Notes under the pieces: generated by a model | The model's database searches: none | What the model was told of the DNA's origin: nothing | What the model saw: the letters and a program-made list of their open reading frames with translations, nothing else | NCBI GenBank assembly: GCA_965662645.1 | Contig: CBFIII010000010.1 | Coordinates: 1-64,000, forward strand | Length of the DNA stretch: 64,000 bases | Origin: UBA5342 sp965662645 | GTDB lineage: Bacteria > Bacteroidota > Bacteroidia > Bacteroidales > UBA5342 | Reading direction: 5' to 3' | Program-made: the position numbers and the translations under genes | Shown here: positions 1-8,090 of the stretch, in pieces | Layout of the letters: every line of letters starts with the position of its first letter | Numbering within the stretch: position 1 is the stretch's first letter

Positions 1-26
1 GCACCAAATCAATGATTGAAAGAAAA

Positions 27-185
27 TCAAAATATGTAGTGTACCATTAATTTTGCAACATGCTGATTTTTAGTCTGATTTTTTATCAATGATACAAGTT
101 GGGTTAAGTTATCAAGATGGGTGATTTTCCGAAATACGTGAGGTGCTATTTCTTGTTCTTCTGTGCTATAATTATTTCTAGGCAT
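27..185 (-). CDS. Possible small hypothetical protein (52 aa)
   Basis: An open frame starts at the ATG at 185 (MPRNNYSTEEQEIAP...) and ends at a TGA at 27-29. The product is charged and has no signal peptide or recognisable domain. It lies downstream of the beta-galactosidase terminator, on the same strand. It may be a real small gene or the start of a gene broken by decay; I do not recognise it. Confidence 0.25.
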   Translation of the reverse strand: MPRNNYSTEEQEIAPHVFRKITHLDNLTQLVSLIKNQTKNQHVAKLMVHYIF

Positions 186-206
186 AGTTGTATGATTTGT
201 AAATAA

Positions 207-240
207 AAAGCTCTAGCGCAAAGTTAAGCACTAGAGCTTT
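207..240 (-). terminator. Intrinsic terminator after the GH2 beta-galactosidase
   Basis: A perfect 10-bp inverted repeat (AAAGCTCTAG / CTAGAGCTTT) encloses a 14-nt loop. Read on the minus strand it is followed by a T-rich run (TTATTT). It sits about 40 bp past the beta-galactosidase stop and probably ends the minus-strand transcript. Confidence 0.75.
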
Positions 241-281
241 AATCGGAAAGGTTAATCTTATTTAAATCTAAACCTATTTTG

Positions 282-3200
282 TTATTTTAAGGGAACGATG
301 CTAAATGAATACTGATAAGCTTTGTCGGCATAGAGTAGATAGGGGGCGTGTGGTTTAGCACCCCAGCTATTATCTCCACCTAGCCCCATCATTTTATGGT
401 CAATATGCAGTTCTACAAAATCACCTTCTTGAATGTCTGCAGGTGTTCGTATGCCTTTTTCTAGTCCGTCATCCAAATCTTCAGTAGAATAGTGGAGTGC
501 ATTAAAACCTATAGCTTCTTTATTCGCTGCTATTTTGATGCCTATTTCATTATGGTTGGTTAACTTGATAACGCGTACGTCTGTTTTATGTCCGTTTTCT
601 TGCGGACGACCATAAGCAAAATATTGATCTGACACTTTAGATGTGTATTTCCCAATAAAGGCGGCTGTATTACGATCAGAGTAATTTTCCCATGGTCCAC
701 GACCAAAATACTGAAGGTTATTTACTTCTTTAGGTAGTTGTAGTTTCATACCTATACGTGGTATTTCTGGTAATCCTTCCTTTTTTGCCTCAAAATAGTA
801 AGCTACATCTATTTGTCCGTTGCCAAATATCTGGTAATCAATTTTTATATTGCCTTCTACTGTTGGTAATGATAAGGCTGTACTGATGTTGATCTGTGTG
901 GGTGAAATTTGATGACTCTCAATAGTAGTGAGTAGAGCTGCGGATACGGCATCTTTCCATACCTGACAACGTTTTTGCATGTTATTACCAAAATCGTTAT
1001 CGGTAGGAGCACGCCAGAAGGTTGGTGTTAAAGGAGCTTTAATTAGTTCGCTACCATTGATGATGTACGATGATAATGCGCCATTTTTCTTAGAAAAGCT
1101 GATGTTAAAATTAATACCATCAATTAATACGTGATGGTCATTTTCTGAAAGGGTAATGGCATCTCTGGAATGGCTAACAGGTGCTTTTAATGCTTTGTGT
1201 CCTAGTTGAAATTGCTCGCGAGCTATTTCGTGACCAAAAGTTAATAAACCTGTGTTGTCTTTATTTAGCGCATAAACATTTAAGAAATAAGCTTCTTCTT
1301 GAGCTAATTCCCCTAATTCAAGTGAAAAATCCTTTTGGGTTTGAGGGGCTACACTATCAGGACGAAATTGTCCTGTTTTTATTATTTTGCACCCCATATA
1401 CAAATCCCATTTTATGATGCAATCATCTAAATTGGTAAAGAAACGTTTATTCTTCACGGTGATTGTTTTTCCATCAGAATTAAATGCGATGTTGGCATAT
1501 ACTTTTTTTACTTCCATTAATCCTGGATGCGCTTTTCTGTCGGGACTTACTAATCCATTGAGGCAAAAATTGTTAGAGTTGACCTGTCCTTCGGGTTCAT
1601 AAAACCCACCATAAGCCCAGAATTTCTTTCCCTCTTTTTGGTCAGCTAATCCTTGATCTACCCAATCCCAAATGAAACCCCCTTGTACTTGGCGTTCTCT
1701 TTCTACTAAGTCCCAGTATTCTTGAAAGTTGCCATTGCTATTCCCCATCGCATGTGAATATTCACACCAGATAAATGGACGCTCAGGATCAGTTCCTAAC
1801 CAACTTTGTTCTATGCTGCTAATGGTTCTGTACATATCGCCTTGGATGTCGGTGTGGCGTTCTGTTACAGTCGTTTGTTTCTCGGCGCGCTCGTAGTGTA
1901 CTGGTCTGCTACCATCACGTAAATGGTTGGCTTTGTAGGCTGCTAAAAAATTAGGTCCAGTGCCAGCTTCATTACCCATACTCCACACTATTACTGAAGC
2001 ATGGTTTTTGTCTCTTTCTACCATATTCATGACACGGGATACATGCGCTGCTTCCCATTCTGGTTTGTTAGCCAGTGTGTTTTCTGGCTTATAACCATAA
2101 CCATGAGATTCTATGTTAGCTTCGTCATAAAGATACATCCCATAAAGATCGCACAACTCGTACCATTTAGGATCGTTAGGGTAATGGCAGGTACGAACAG
2201 CATTTATATTGTGTTCTTTCATTACTCTAATATCTTCTATCATAGATTTTTCGCTGATCACATGACCGTAAATTGCATCATGTTCATGGCGGTTTACTCC
2301 TTTGATGAGTATGGCTTGTCCATTGACTAAGAGTTGACCATTTTTTATTTCAGAGGTGCGGAATCCCACGTTGATAGCGGTGGCTTCTGTAACTACTCCG
2401 TTATGTTTTAAACTGATGGTTAGTTGATAAAGATTAGGTTCCTCTGCTGACCAATGTTTAATATTTAAAGCTCCTGTGTTAAAGATAATTGTTGATTTTC
2501 TTTCACTTTTAATAGGCTTTATTACGCAAGTTTCTTGTGCTATTGTTTTGTTTTTGTCGAGTAATTGATAGCTTAGTTCGTAATCTTTAACCGTTTTGTG
2601 GTTCAGATTAGCGACTTCTACTTCTAAAGAGAATAGACCTTTATCATAATTAGCATCTAAAGTAGGTCTGGCAAAAAAATCACGGATATGGACTTTAGGT
2701 CGGGCGTAGAGTGTGACATCACGTTGAATGCCAGATAGACGCCAAAAGTCTTGATCTTCAAGGTAAGTGCCATCTGTGAATTGAAATACTTGTATGGCTA
2801 ATTTGTTTTTTCCTTCTACCAGATAAGGGGTGAGATTAAATTCACTAGGAAGTTTAGAATCTTGGGCATAGCCAATCTTTTCGCCGTTGAGCCAGATGTA
2901 ATAGCCCGATTTTACAGCACCTAATTGGATGTATATTTCACGGTTGTCCCAATATTTTGGAATTTCAAAATAAGTGACATATGAACCAACAGGACTGTAT
3001 TTGTCTTCAATAAATGGCTGTTTTTTCTTGATAGGATAAATGACGTTGGTATAGTTAGGGAAGCCATAGCCATACATTTCCCAGTTACCTGGAACGGTAA
3101 TGTCATCCCATTTTGAGTTGTCGAAATCTATTTTGTAAAAATCGGTAGGCCGTTTGGATATTTGTCCTACGTAATAAAACTTCCACGTTCCATTAAGACT

Positions 3201-3383
3201 TTTTATATAGTCTGCTGTTTGTGTTTTATTTGCTAATGCTTTTTCTATGCTTGTATAAGCATTAAAGGTGGCGTGAGCATCTTCACGATTGTATTGGAAT
3301 ATTTCAGGATTTTCCCAATCATTTTGAGCTGAAGTCCAATAGGTCAATCCTAATAAAATTAAAAGAAGCGTTGCTTTTTTCAT
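282..3383 (-). CDS. lacZ: GH2 beta-galactosidase (LacZ type), secreted
   Basis: A 1033-residue glycoside hydrolase family 2 enzyme that should cleave terminal beta-galactosides. A signal peptide (MKKATLLLILLGLTYWTSAQ) suggests periplasmic location. Domain order is jelly-roll sugar-binding (about 40-220), immunoglobulin-like (225-345), TIM barrel (350-640), a second beta-sandwich, and the C-terminal beta-galactosidase small-chain domain with the YFGRGPWENY motif. The GH2 acid/base is E472 in WSMGNEAG and the nucleophile is E541 in FIWCEYSHAMGN, so it looks catalytically intact. Length matches E. coli LacZ (about 1020 residues). It is the last gene of the minus-strand run, 155 bp after the SIMPL gene, and may have its own promoter. 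Its link to the glycogen genes is unclear; positional only. Confidence 0.93.
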   Translation of the reverse strand: MKKATLLLILLGLTYWTSAQNDWENPEIFQYNREDAHATFNAYTSIEKALANKTQTADYIKSLNGTWKFYYVGQISKRPTDFYKIDFDNSKWDDITVPGNWEMYGYGFPNYTNVIYPIKKKQPFIEDKYSPVGSYVTYFEIPKYWDNREIYIQLGAVKSGYYIWLNGEKIGYAQDSKLPSEFNLTPYLVEGKNKLAIQVFQFTDGTYLEDQDFWRLSGIQRDVTLYARPKVHIRDFFARPTLDANYDKGLFSLEVEVANLNHKTVKDYELSYQLLDKNKTIAQETCVIKPIKSERKSTIIFNTGALNIKHWSAEEPNLYQLTISLKHNGVVTEATAINVGFRTSEIKNGQLLVNGQAILIKGVNRHEHDAIYGHVISEKSMIEDIRVMKEHNINAVRTCHYPNDPKWYELCDLYGMYLYDEANIESHGYGYKPENTLANKPEWEAAHVSRVMNMVERDKNHASVIVWSMGNEAGTGPNFLAAYKANHLRDGSRPVHYERAEKQTTVTERHTDIQGDMYRTISSIEQSWLGTDPERPFIWCEYSHAMGNSNGNFQEYWDLVERERQVQGGFIWDWVDQGLADQKEGKKFWAYGGFYEPEGQVNSNNFCLNGLVSPDRKAHPGLMEVKKVYANIAFNSDGKTITVKNKRFFTNLDDCIIKWDLYMGCKIIKTGQFRPDSVAPQTQKDFSLELGELAQEEAYFLNVYALNKDNTGLLTFGHEIAREQFQLGHKALKAPVSHSRDAITLSENDHHVLIDGINFNISFSKKNGALSSYIINGSELIKAPLTPTFWRAPTDNDFGNNMQKRCQVWKDAVSAALLTTIESHQISPTQINISTALSLPTVEGNIKIDYQIFGNGQIDVAYYFEAKKEGLPEIPRIGMKLQLPKEVNNLQYFGRGPWENYSDRNTAAFIGKYTSKVSDQYFAYGRPQENGHKTDVRVIKLTNHNEIGIKIAANKEAIGFNALHYSTEDLDDGLEKGIRTPADIQEGDFVELHIDHKMMGLGGDNSWGAKPHAPYLLYADKAYQYSFSIVPLK

Positions 3384-3538
3384 TTCCTTTTCTTTTTTCT
3401 GGTTTATATTAATTTGCGTTAGGCAAAGAAAGATGAAAAAAGAGAAACGAACTATGAAATATCAATAAAATAATAGAAGAAAATGGTCAAAAAGGTATAA
3501 CAAACACGTTCTTTTATAGTTTTTTATGTTTTTGTAAT

Positions 3539-4258
3539 TTACTTTTCAATGAGGAGCCAGTAAATGATTATTTCTGTTGACTTTTCTAAGGCTTGTGGTG
3601 TAATACTCAGATTCTCTTTTGTACTACCTGTTCTTGCACTATTAGCTGTTGCGAAAAATGCTTTTTCAGTATATGGGCTAACACTTATATTTTCGTTAAC
3701 ACCATAATTAATCTTGATGATGCGTCCTAGTTGCTGATCGGTTGATTTGGCTATGATGATCGCTTTTTTTCGGGCATCCTGTATAGCCGATTCTATCAGC
3801 TGGTTGTTGACACTATCTTTTAAGTCTTGTGAAAGCTTGAAGTTGACGTTTATTTCTGCTTCTGAATTAGACTCGCCAATAGCATTGATGATTTTATTAG
3901 CTAAATCGTTGTTGTTTAAAAATTCTAATTTGATTTCTAAAGTGGCATTATAACCTTTGAATACCTGTTGACGATTTTCGTAAACATAGGTCTTGTTTAT
4001 ATTGAAGTTCTCTGACGTGATGTATTCCTTAGTGATGCAATTGTTTGTCAGAAAAGTTTTTATGTTTTCAGATTTATCCTGTAGTAAATCAATTGATTTT
4101 GCGTAGTCCATATTCACAGCACTCAAAGAGAGATTAATAACTGTAATGTCTGGCGTTACTTCTGTTGTCGATTTTCCCGATATGGTGAGAGTGGCGTTAG
4201 TTTGTGCCATTGACAATAGAGGAAGAAGGCATATAAGGTAAATGAGTTTTGTTTTCAT
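3539..4258 (-). CDS. SIMPL-domain (DUF541) periplasmic protein
   Basis: A 239-residue protein with a clear signal peptide (MKTKLIYLICLLPLLSMAQ) and a mature part typical of the SIMPL/DUF541 family. Visible family features are the N-terminal TLTISGKSTTEVTPDI strand, a central segment of polar helices, and a DARKKAIIIAKSTDQQLG helix followed by a strand. Family members are secreted or periplasmic and of poorly defined function; the related E. coli YggE is tied to oxidative stress. It lies 75 bp after the branching enzyme on the same strand, with a small hairpin in that gap, so it may be co-transcribed at reduced level. Function here is not established. Confidence 0.85.
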   Translation of the reverse strand: MKTKLIYLICLLPLLSMAQTNATLTISGKSTTEVTPDITVINLSLSAVNMDYAKSIDLLQDKSENIKTFLTNNCITKEYITSENFNINKTYVYENRQQVFKGYNATLEIKLEFLNNNDLANKIINAIGESNSEAEINVNFKLSQDLKDSVNNQLIESAIQDARKKAIIIAKSTDQQLGRIIKINYGVNENISVSPYTEKAFFATANSARTGSTKENLSITPQALEKSTEIIIYWLLIEK

Positions 4259-4286
4259 ACTGAAATTATTTCTTTGTCTTTATGCA

Positions 4287-4314
4287 AATCAATTGCCAAT
4301 AGGATGAATTGATT
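4287..4314 (-). other. Intercistronic hairpin between glgB and the SIMPL gene
   Basis: An 8-bp inverted repeat AATCAATT / AATTGATT with a 12-nt loop fills part of the 75-bp gap. The downstream T-run is weak, so it looks more like a processing or stability hairpin than a strong terminator. Confidence 0.4.
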
Positions 4315-4333
4315 AATTATGAAGTAGATGGGT

Positions 4334-6352
4334 TTATTTAATCCGTTTCATTATTAGAGCACTACGACTGGGTAAGTAAATTTTGAGTTCGTGCGTTATT
4401 TCTTGACCATTGCTATAGTTACTAGTCTGATAATTTTGGGGTTCCTGGACGATACCTTGTCCGCCAAAAGTTACATTGTCAGTATTTAAAATCAATTCAT
4501 ATTCACCTGGTAAACTATTAATGCCGTAATCGGGATAAGAGTTCTTAGGATGAAAATTAAAGAAAAAGAAGAGACCTCCACGTTCAAAAGCTATGATTTT
4601 TTTATCATTATCAATAGATAAGGGTTGAATGCGATAATCGATTGTTTGATGTTTGCGTATCAGTCCAATAGCAGCTTTGTCAAAGTCATTAAGTGCTTTG
4701 AAACGTAAATTTTCGTTTTCAGCTAATGACCATTGGCGACGACTTTTCTCATAACTCCAATTGTTGCCTTCACGGGGAAAGTCTATCCATTCTGGATGTC
4801 CAAATTCATTTCCCATAAAGTTAAGGTAACCATTACCTGAAGTGCTTATGGTAATGAGACGAGACATCTTATGTAGAGCAATTGCACGTTCTATGACTAA
4901 GCTTTGTGAGCCTTTTTGCATATTCCAGTACATCTCAGCATCGGCCATGGTGAAAAAAGCGGATTTGCCACCTACTATAGCTTGGTCGTGACATTCTACA
5001 TAACTGATGGTGGCTTCATCTTTTCGTTTGTTGGTGAGTTCGTGCCACAGACGCCACATATCCCAATTTTCATCTTTTATATCGAATAATTTGAACCAAT
5101 AATCCGTGATGCCCATAGCTAAACGGTAGTCAAAACCACATCCTCCTTGTGCTATGGGAGCGCCTAATCCTGGCATGCCACTGACGTCTTCGGCTATTGT
5201 GATAGCTTCGGGTCGTACTTCATGTATGACTTTGTTGGCTAAAGCTAAATAAGTATAGGCATCTAAATCAACAGAATCGTCAAAGTAACGATCGTAATGA
5301 TCAAAGGATCCACCTAGGCCGTGGTGTAAATAGAGCATGCTTGTAATGCCATCAAAACGGAAACCATCGATTTTGTATTCATCTAACCAGAAGCGACAAT
5401 TAGAAAGTAAAAAGTGTATTACTTCATTTTTATTATAATTAAAACAGTAACTGTCCCATGCTGGATGTTCTCCACGTTCTCCTTCATGAAAATACTGATA
5501 GCGTGTACCATCAAAGTTCCCCAAACCTTCTATTTCATTTTTTACGGCATGCGAATGTATTAAGTCGATGATAACACGTAGGCCTAGTTGATGTGCTTCG
5601 TCCACCAAAGCTTTGAATTCTTCAGGAGTACCAAAACGTGATGATAAAGCAAAAAACCCTGAGACGTGATAACCAAATGATCCATAATAAGGGTGTTCCA
5701 TAACAGCCATAAGCTGTATGGTATTATAACCGCTATCTTTTAATTTTGGTAAACGGTTGATGCGAAATTCATCCCAAGTGGCGACTTTGGGTTCTTCAGA
5801 ACTCATGCCTACATGAGCTTCATAGATAATGGCTTGTTCTTTATTGGGACAATCTGGAGATTTCCATTGATAAGGTGTTGGAGGTTCCCATACTTGAGCA
5901 TTAAAAACATGGGTAGTGTGGTCTTGTACTTGGCGTCTGCTCCAGGCTGGTAAGCGGTCGCCGTGGCCACCTTCCCAGTAAATAGACAGACGATAAAGCA
6001 TCTGATGTTTAAGGGTTCCTTTAGGAAAATCTAAAGACCATACACCATTTTCCTCTTTGTGCATTTCAAATTCTGGCTTTTCTTGCCAATCAGAGAATTC
6101 TCCTATTACTACTATTTTTGTGGCATTAGGCGCCCATTCCCTTAATATCCAACTGTTTGTCGTTTTATGTAAGCCGAAGTGCTCATGACCAGAAGCAAAC
6201 TCAAGCAAAGATTTTCCATTACAAAGGTGTTGTTCTGTTTCTTCTCTTTTTCTTATGCGATAGTCTATTAATCCTTTGTAATTATATAGCATAGGGTCAT
6301 TCATCAGAGGTTGAAGTTCTGATTTAATAATCTGATGGATCGGGTTTGTCAT
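4334..6352 (-). CDS. glgB: 1,4-alpha-glucan branching enzyme (GH13_8-like)
   Basis: A 672-residue branching enzyme that transfers alpha-1,4 chains to make alpha-1,6 branches in cytoplasmic glycogen. It has no signal peptide. An N-terminal CBM48 domain (about 55-150, WILREWAPNATKIVVIGEFS) precedes the GH13 barrel (about 170-560) and a C-terminal beta domain. Catalytic residues are D334 in DGFRFDGITSML, E388 in TIAEDVSG and the aspartate of ECHDQA. The YLHHGLGGSFDHYDRYF stretch after the nucleophile is typical of the eukaryote-like GH13_8 group rather than the longer E. coli GlgB. It is the fifth glycogen gene of the minus-strand run, 88 bp after glycogen synthase. Confidence 0.95.
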   Translation of the reverse strand: MTNPIHQIIKSELQPLMNDPMLYNYKGLIDYRIRKREETEQHLCNGKSLLEFASGHEHFGLHKTTNSWILREWAPNATKIVVIGEFSDWQEKPEFEMHKEENGVWSLDFPKGTLKHQMLYRLSIYWEGGHGDRLPAWSRRQVQDHTTHVFNAQVWEPPTPYQWKSPDCPNKEQAIIYEAHVGMSSEEPKVATWDEFRINRLPKLKDSGYNTIQLMAVMEHPYYGSFGYHVSGFFALSSRFGTPEEFKALVDEAHQLGLRVIIDLIHSHAVKNEIEGLGNFDGTRYQYFHEGERGEHPAWDSYCFNYNKNEVIHFLLSNCRFWLDEYKIDGFRFDGITSMLYLHHGLGGSFDHYDRYFDDSVDLDAYTYLALANKVIHEVRPEAITIAEDVSGMPGLGAPIAQGGCGFDYRLAMGITDYWFKLFDIKDENWDMWRLWHELTNKRKDEATISYVECHDQAIVGGKSAFFTMADAEMYWNMQKGSQSLVIERAIALHKMSRLITISTSGNGYLNFMGNEFGHPEWIDFPREGNNWSYEKSRRQWSLAENENLRFKALNDFDKAAIGLIRKHQTIDYRIQPLSIDNDKKIIAFERGGLFFFFNFHPKNSYPDYGINSLPGEYELILNTDNVTFGGQGIVQEPQNYQTSNYSNGQEITHELKIYLPSRSALIMKRIK

Positions 6353-6375
6353 TGCGGTAGTGGCTGTAAATATTA

Positions 6376-6415
6376 ATTATAGTTTCTGATATATTTCAAT
6401 CAGGAGAACTATAAT
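6376..6415 (-). other. Intercistronic hairpin between glgA and glgB
   Basis: Nested inverted repeats ATTATAGTT / AACTATAAT and CTGAT / ATCAG form a long imperfect hairpin. A T-tract lies on the plus-strand 3' side, so as a terminator it fits the plus strand better. Read on the minus strand it is probably a processing or attenuation structure. Confidence 0.5.
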
Positions 6416-6440
6416 TTTTTTAAAGAAATGGTGACCTCTG

Positions 6441-7988
6441 TTATTGATTGAAGATGGGTTTTTTTAATATCTTTTCGTAGAGTTTTACATATTCTGCGGC
6501 TGTTTGTTCATGGCTGAATCGTTTTTCACTTTCTTCCATGATACGTGATATTTGTGTCTCTTTAGTTTTGGCATCTAGCTTATAGAAATCCATTGCTTCG
6601 TCAATGGCCCAAGTTAATGCAGGAGAGTCATAATTATTAAATTTGAATCCATTTCCTGTGCCTTTTTTCACATTGAGGTGTTCTACTGTATCACTTAGGC
6701 CTCCAGTAGCATGAACTATGGGTAATGTGCCATAAATATCACCAATCATTTGTGGTAAACCGCAGGGTTCAAACAATGAAGGCATCAGTAGAAAGTCAGA
6801 GGCTGCAAATGCTAAACGAGATAAAGGTTCCGTAAAATCACAGACGGCAACATTTTCGTATATGCCATGAAAATTAACAATATCTTTAAATACTGATTGA
6901 TAAACACCATTGGCAATAATAGCTACCTGTAGGTTTTCAGTGTGATATTTTTCAATAGTTCTAAATAAAATTTCGGCAAAAAGTTGACATCCTTTTTGAA
7001 CAGGATCAAGACGTGATGGCCAGAATAATATAGGAGCATTAGGATCTACTTTCAACCCCACCTTCTTTTGAAAGGCTGCTTTATTTATTAATTTTGCCTC
7101 TTGATGTGTTGTGTGATCATATTTTTGTTCTAAACATTCATCTACACGAGGGTTGTTGGTTATATCAGGAGCATTAAGTATTCCGCTTGCTAGGCCTTTG
7201 TTGCGTTTGTTGATTATTTCTTCTCGTGTCTGTTGTGGTATGAAATTGTGATAACCTTGTGATATTTCATCGAGAAAAGTAGGACTAACCGTATTGATGT
7301 ATGATGAAGCAAAAATACCTGAGTTTAGTAAATCAACAGGGTTCGATGATCGAGATTCTTCGTAACTCAAGGGTTTGTTTTCAAAATATAAGTTACCCCA
7401 AAATTCTGCAGCATCAATACCCCGATCTTCAATTATTTCCATGGGTACTTTATTGGTATGTATATTATGTACTGTAAATAAACATGGAATACCTACGCGT
7501 TTAGCATAAGCTGGTATTAAGCCTGTCATCCAGTCGTTACAATGAATGAGGTCAGGTTTTACTGCAGGGATAATGTTGTTAATAACTTCACGTTGAAAGG
7601 CTAATGCTATTTTGTAATTTTCGTTGCTATAATTACTATACACCGAATCGTTATAATAAAAGGCACGATCTTCGGCCAAGTGTATGCGTTCAGACGATAG
7701 GTTGTTAAGGTAAACACGAAGTTCATTTTCCATTAATTTACCTATATCTATATTAAACATTTTACGGTAGTGGGGTAGAGCTACATGAACATCAGCTCCG
7801 TGGTTATATAATTCTGTGACTAAGGTGGCAGAAACGTCAGCTAAACCCCCAGCTTTAGCTTTCATCCTATTCGACATATTTCCCATGCCATTGGGCAGAT
7901 AGGTAATCTCAGGTGTGATAATAAGAATACGGATTTTTCTTCTTTTCACTTGTTGCTTTCCTTTTGAGGATGGATGAGTATCTACCAT
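6441..7988 (-). CDS. glgA: Glycogen synthase (GT5)
   Basis: A 515-residue family-5 glycosyltransferase that elongates alpha-1,4-glucan from a nucleotide-glucose donor in the cytoplasm. The first Rossmann domain carries the AGGLADVSATL motif (residues about 45-55, the bacterial K-x-G-G-L donor loop with A before GG). It also has the HCNDWMTGLIPAY and FTVHNIH segments. The second domain has FWPSRLDPVQKG and the GT5 signature SLFEPCGLPQMIGDIYGTLPIVHATGGLSDTV. The N-terminus carries a short basic extension (SSKGKQQVKRRK) before the first strand. No glgC is present in the window, so the ADP- or UDP-glucose source lies elsewhere. It sits between glgP and glgB. Confidence 0.93.
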   Translation of the reverse strand: MVDTHPSSKGKQQVKRRKIRILIITPEITYLPNGMGNMSNRMKAKAGGLADVSATLVTELYNHGADVHVALPHYRKMFNIDIGKLMENELRVYLNNLSSERIHLAEDRAFYYNDSVYSNYSNENYKIALAFQREVINNIIPAVKPDLIHCNDWMTGLIPAYAKRVGIPCLFTVHNIHTNKVPMEIIEDRGIDAAEFWGNLYFENKPLSYEESRSSNPVDLLNSGIFASSYINTVSPTFLDEISQGYHNFIPQQTREEIINKRNKGLASGILNAPDITNNPRVDECLEQKYDHTTHQEAKLINKAAFQKKVGLKVDPNAPILFWPSRLDPVQKGCQLFAEILFRTIEKYHTENLQVAIIANGVYQSVFKDIVNFHGIYENVAVCDFTEPLSRLAFAASDFLLMPSLFEPCGLPQMIGDIYGTLPIVHATGGLSDTVEHLNVKKGTGNGFKFNNYDSPALTWAIDEAMDFYKLDAKTKETQISRIMEESEKRFSHEQTAAEYVKLYEKILKKPIFNQ

Positions 7989-8030
7989 AATCTTTTGTCT
8001 TTTTAAGGTTAGAATATTTCTTGTAAATAA

Positions 8031-8063
8031 ACTATTTACTCTTTTAAATAAAGAGTAAATAGT
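8031..8063 (-). terminator. Strong hairpin between glgP and glgA
   Basis: A perfect 14-bp stem (ACTATTTACTCTTT / AAAGAGTAAATAGT) with a 5-nt loop, followed on the minus strand by TTTATTT. It looks like an intrinsic terminator or attenuator inside the glycogen run and should lower glgA/glgB transcript relative to glgP, unless glgA has its own promoter in the 100-bp gap. Confidence 0.6.
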
Positions 8064-8090
8064 ATATAAATAATATGAGCTAATTAATTT

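Noticed and set aside
2001..2330. Long open frames on the plus strand opposite the GH2 and glycogen genes
   Set aside because: They are antisense shadows of clearly coding minus-strand genes, with no family features.
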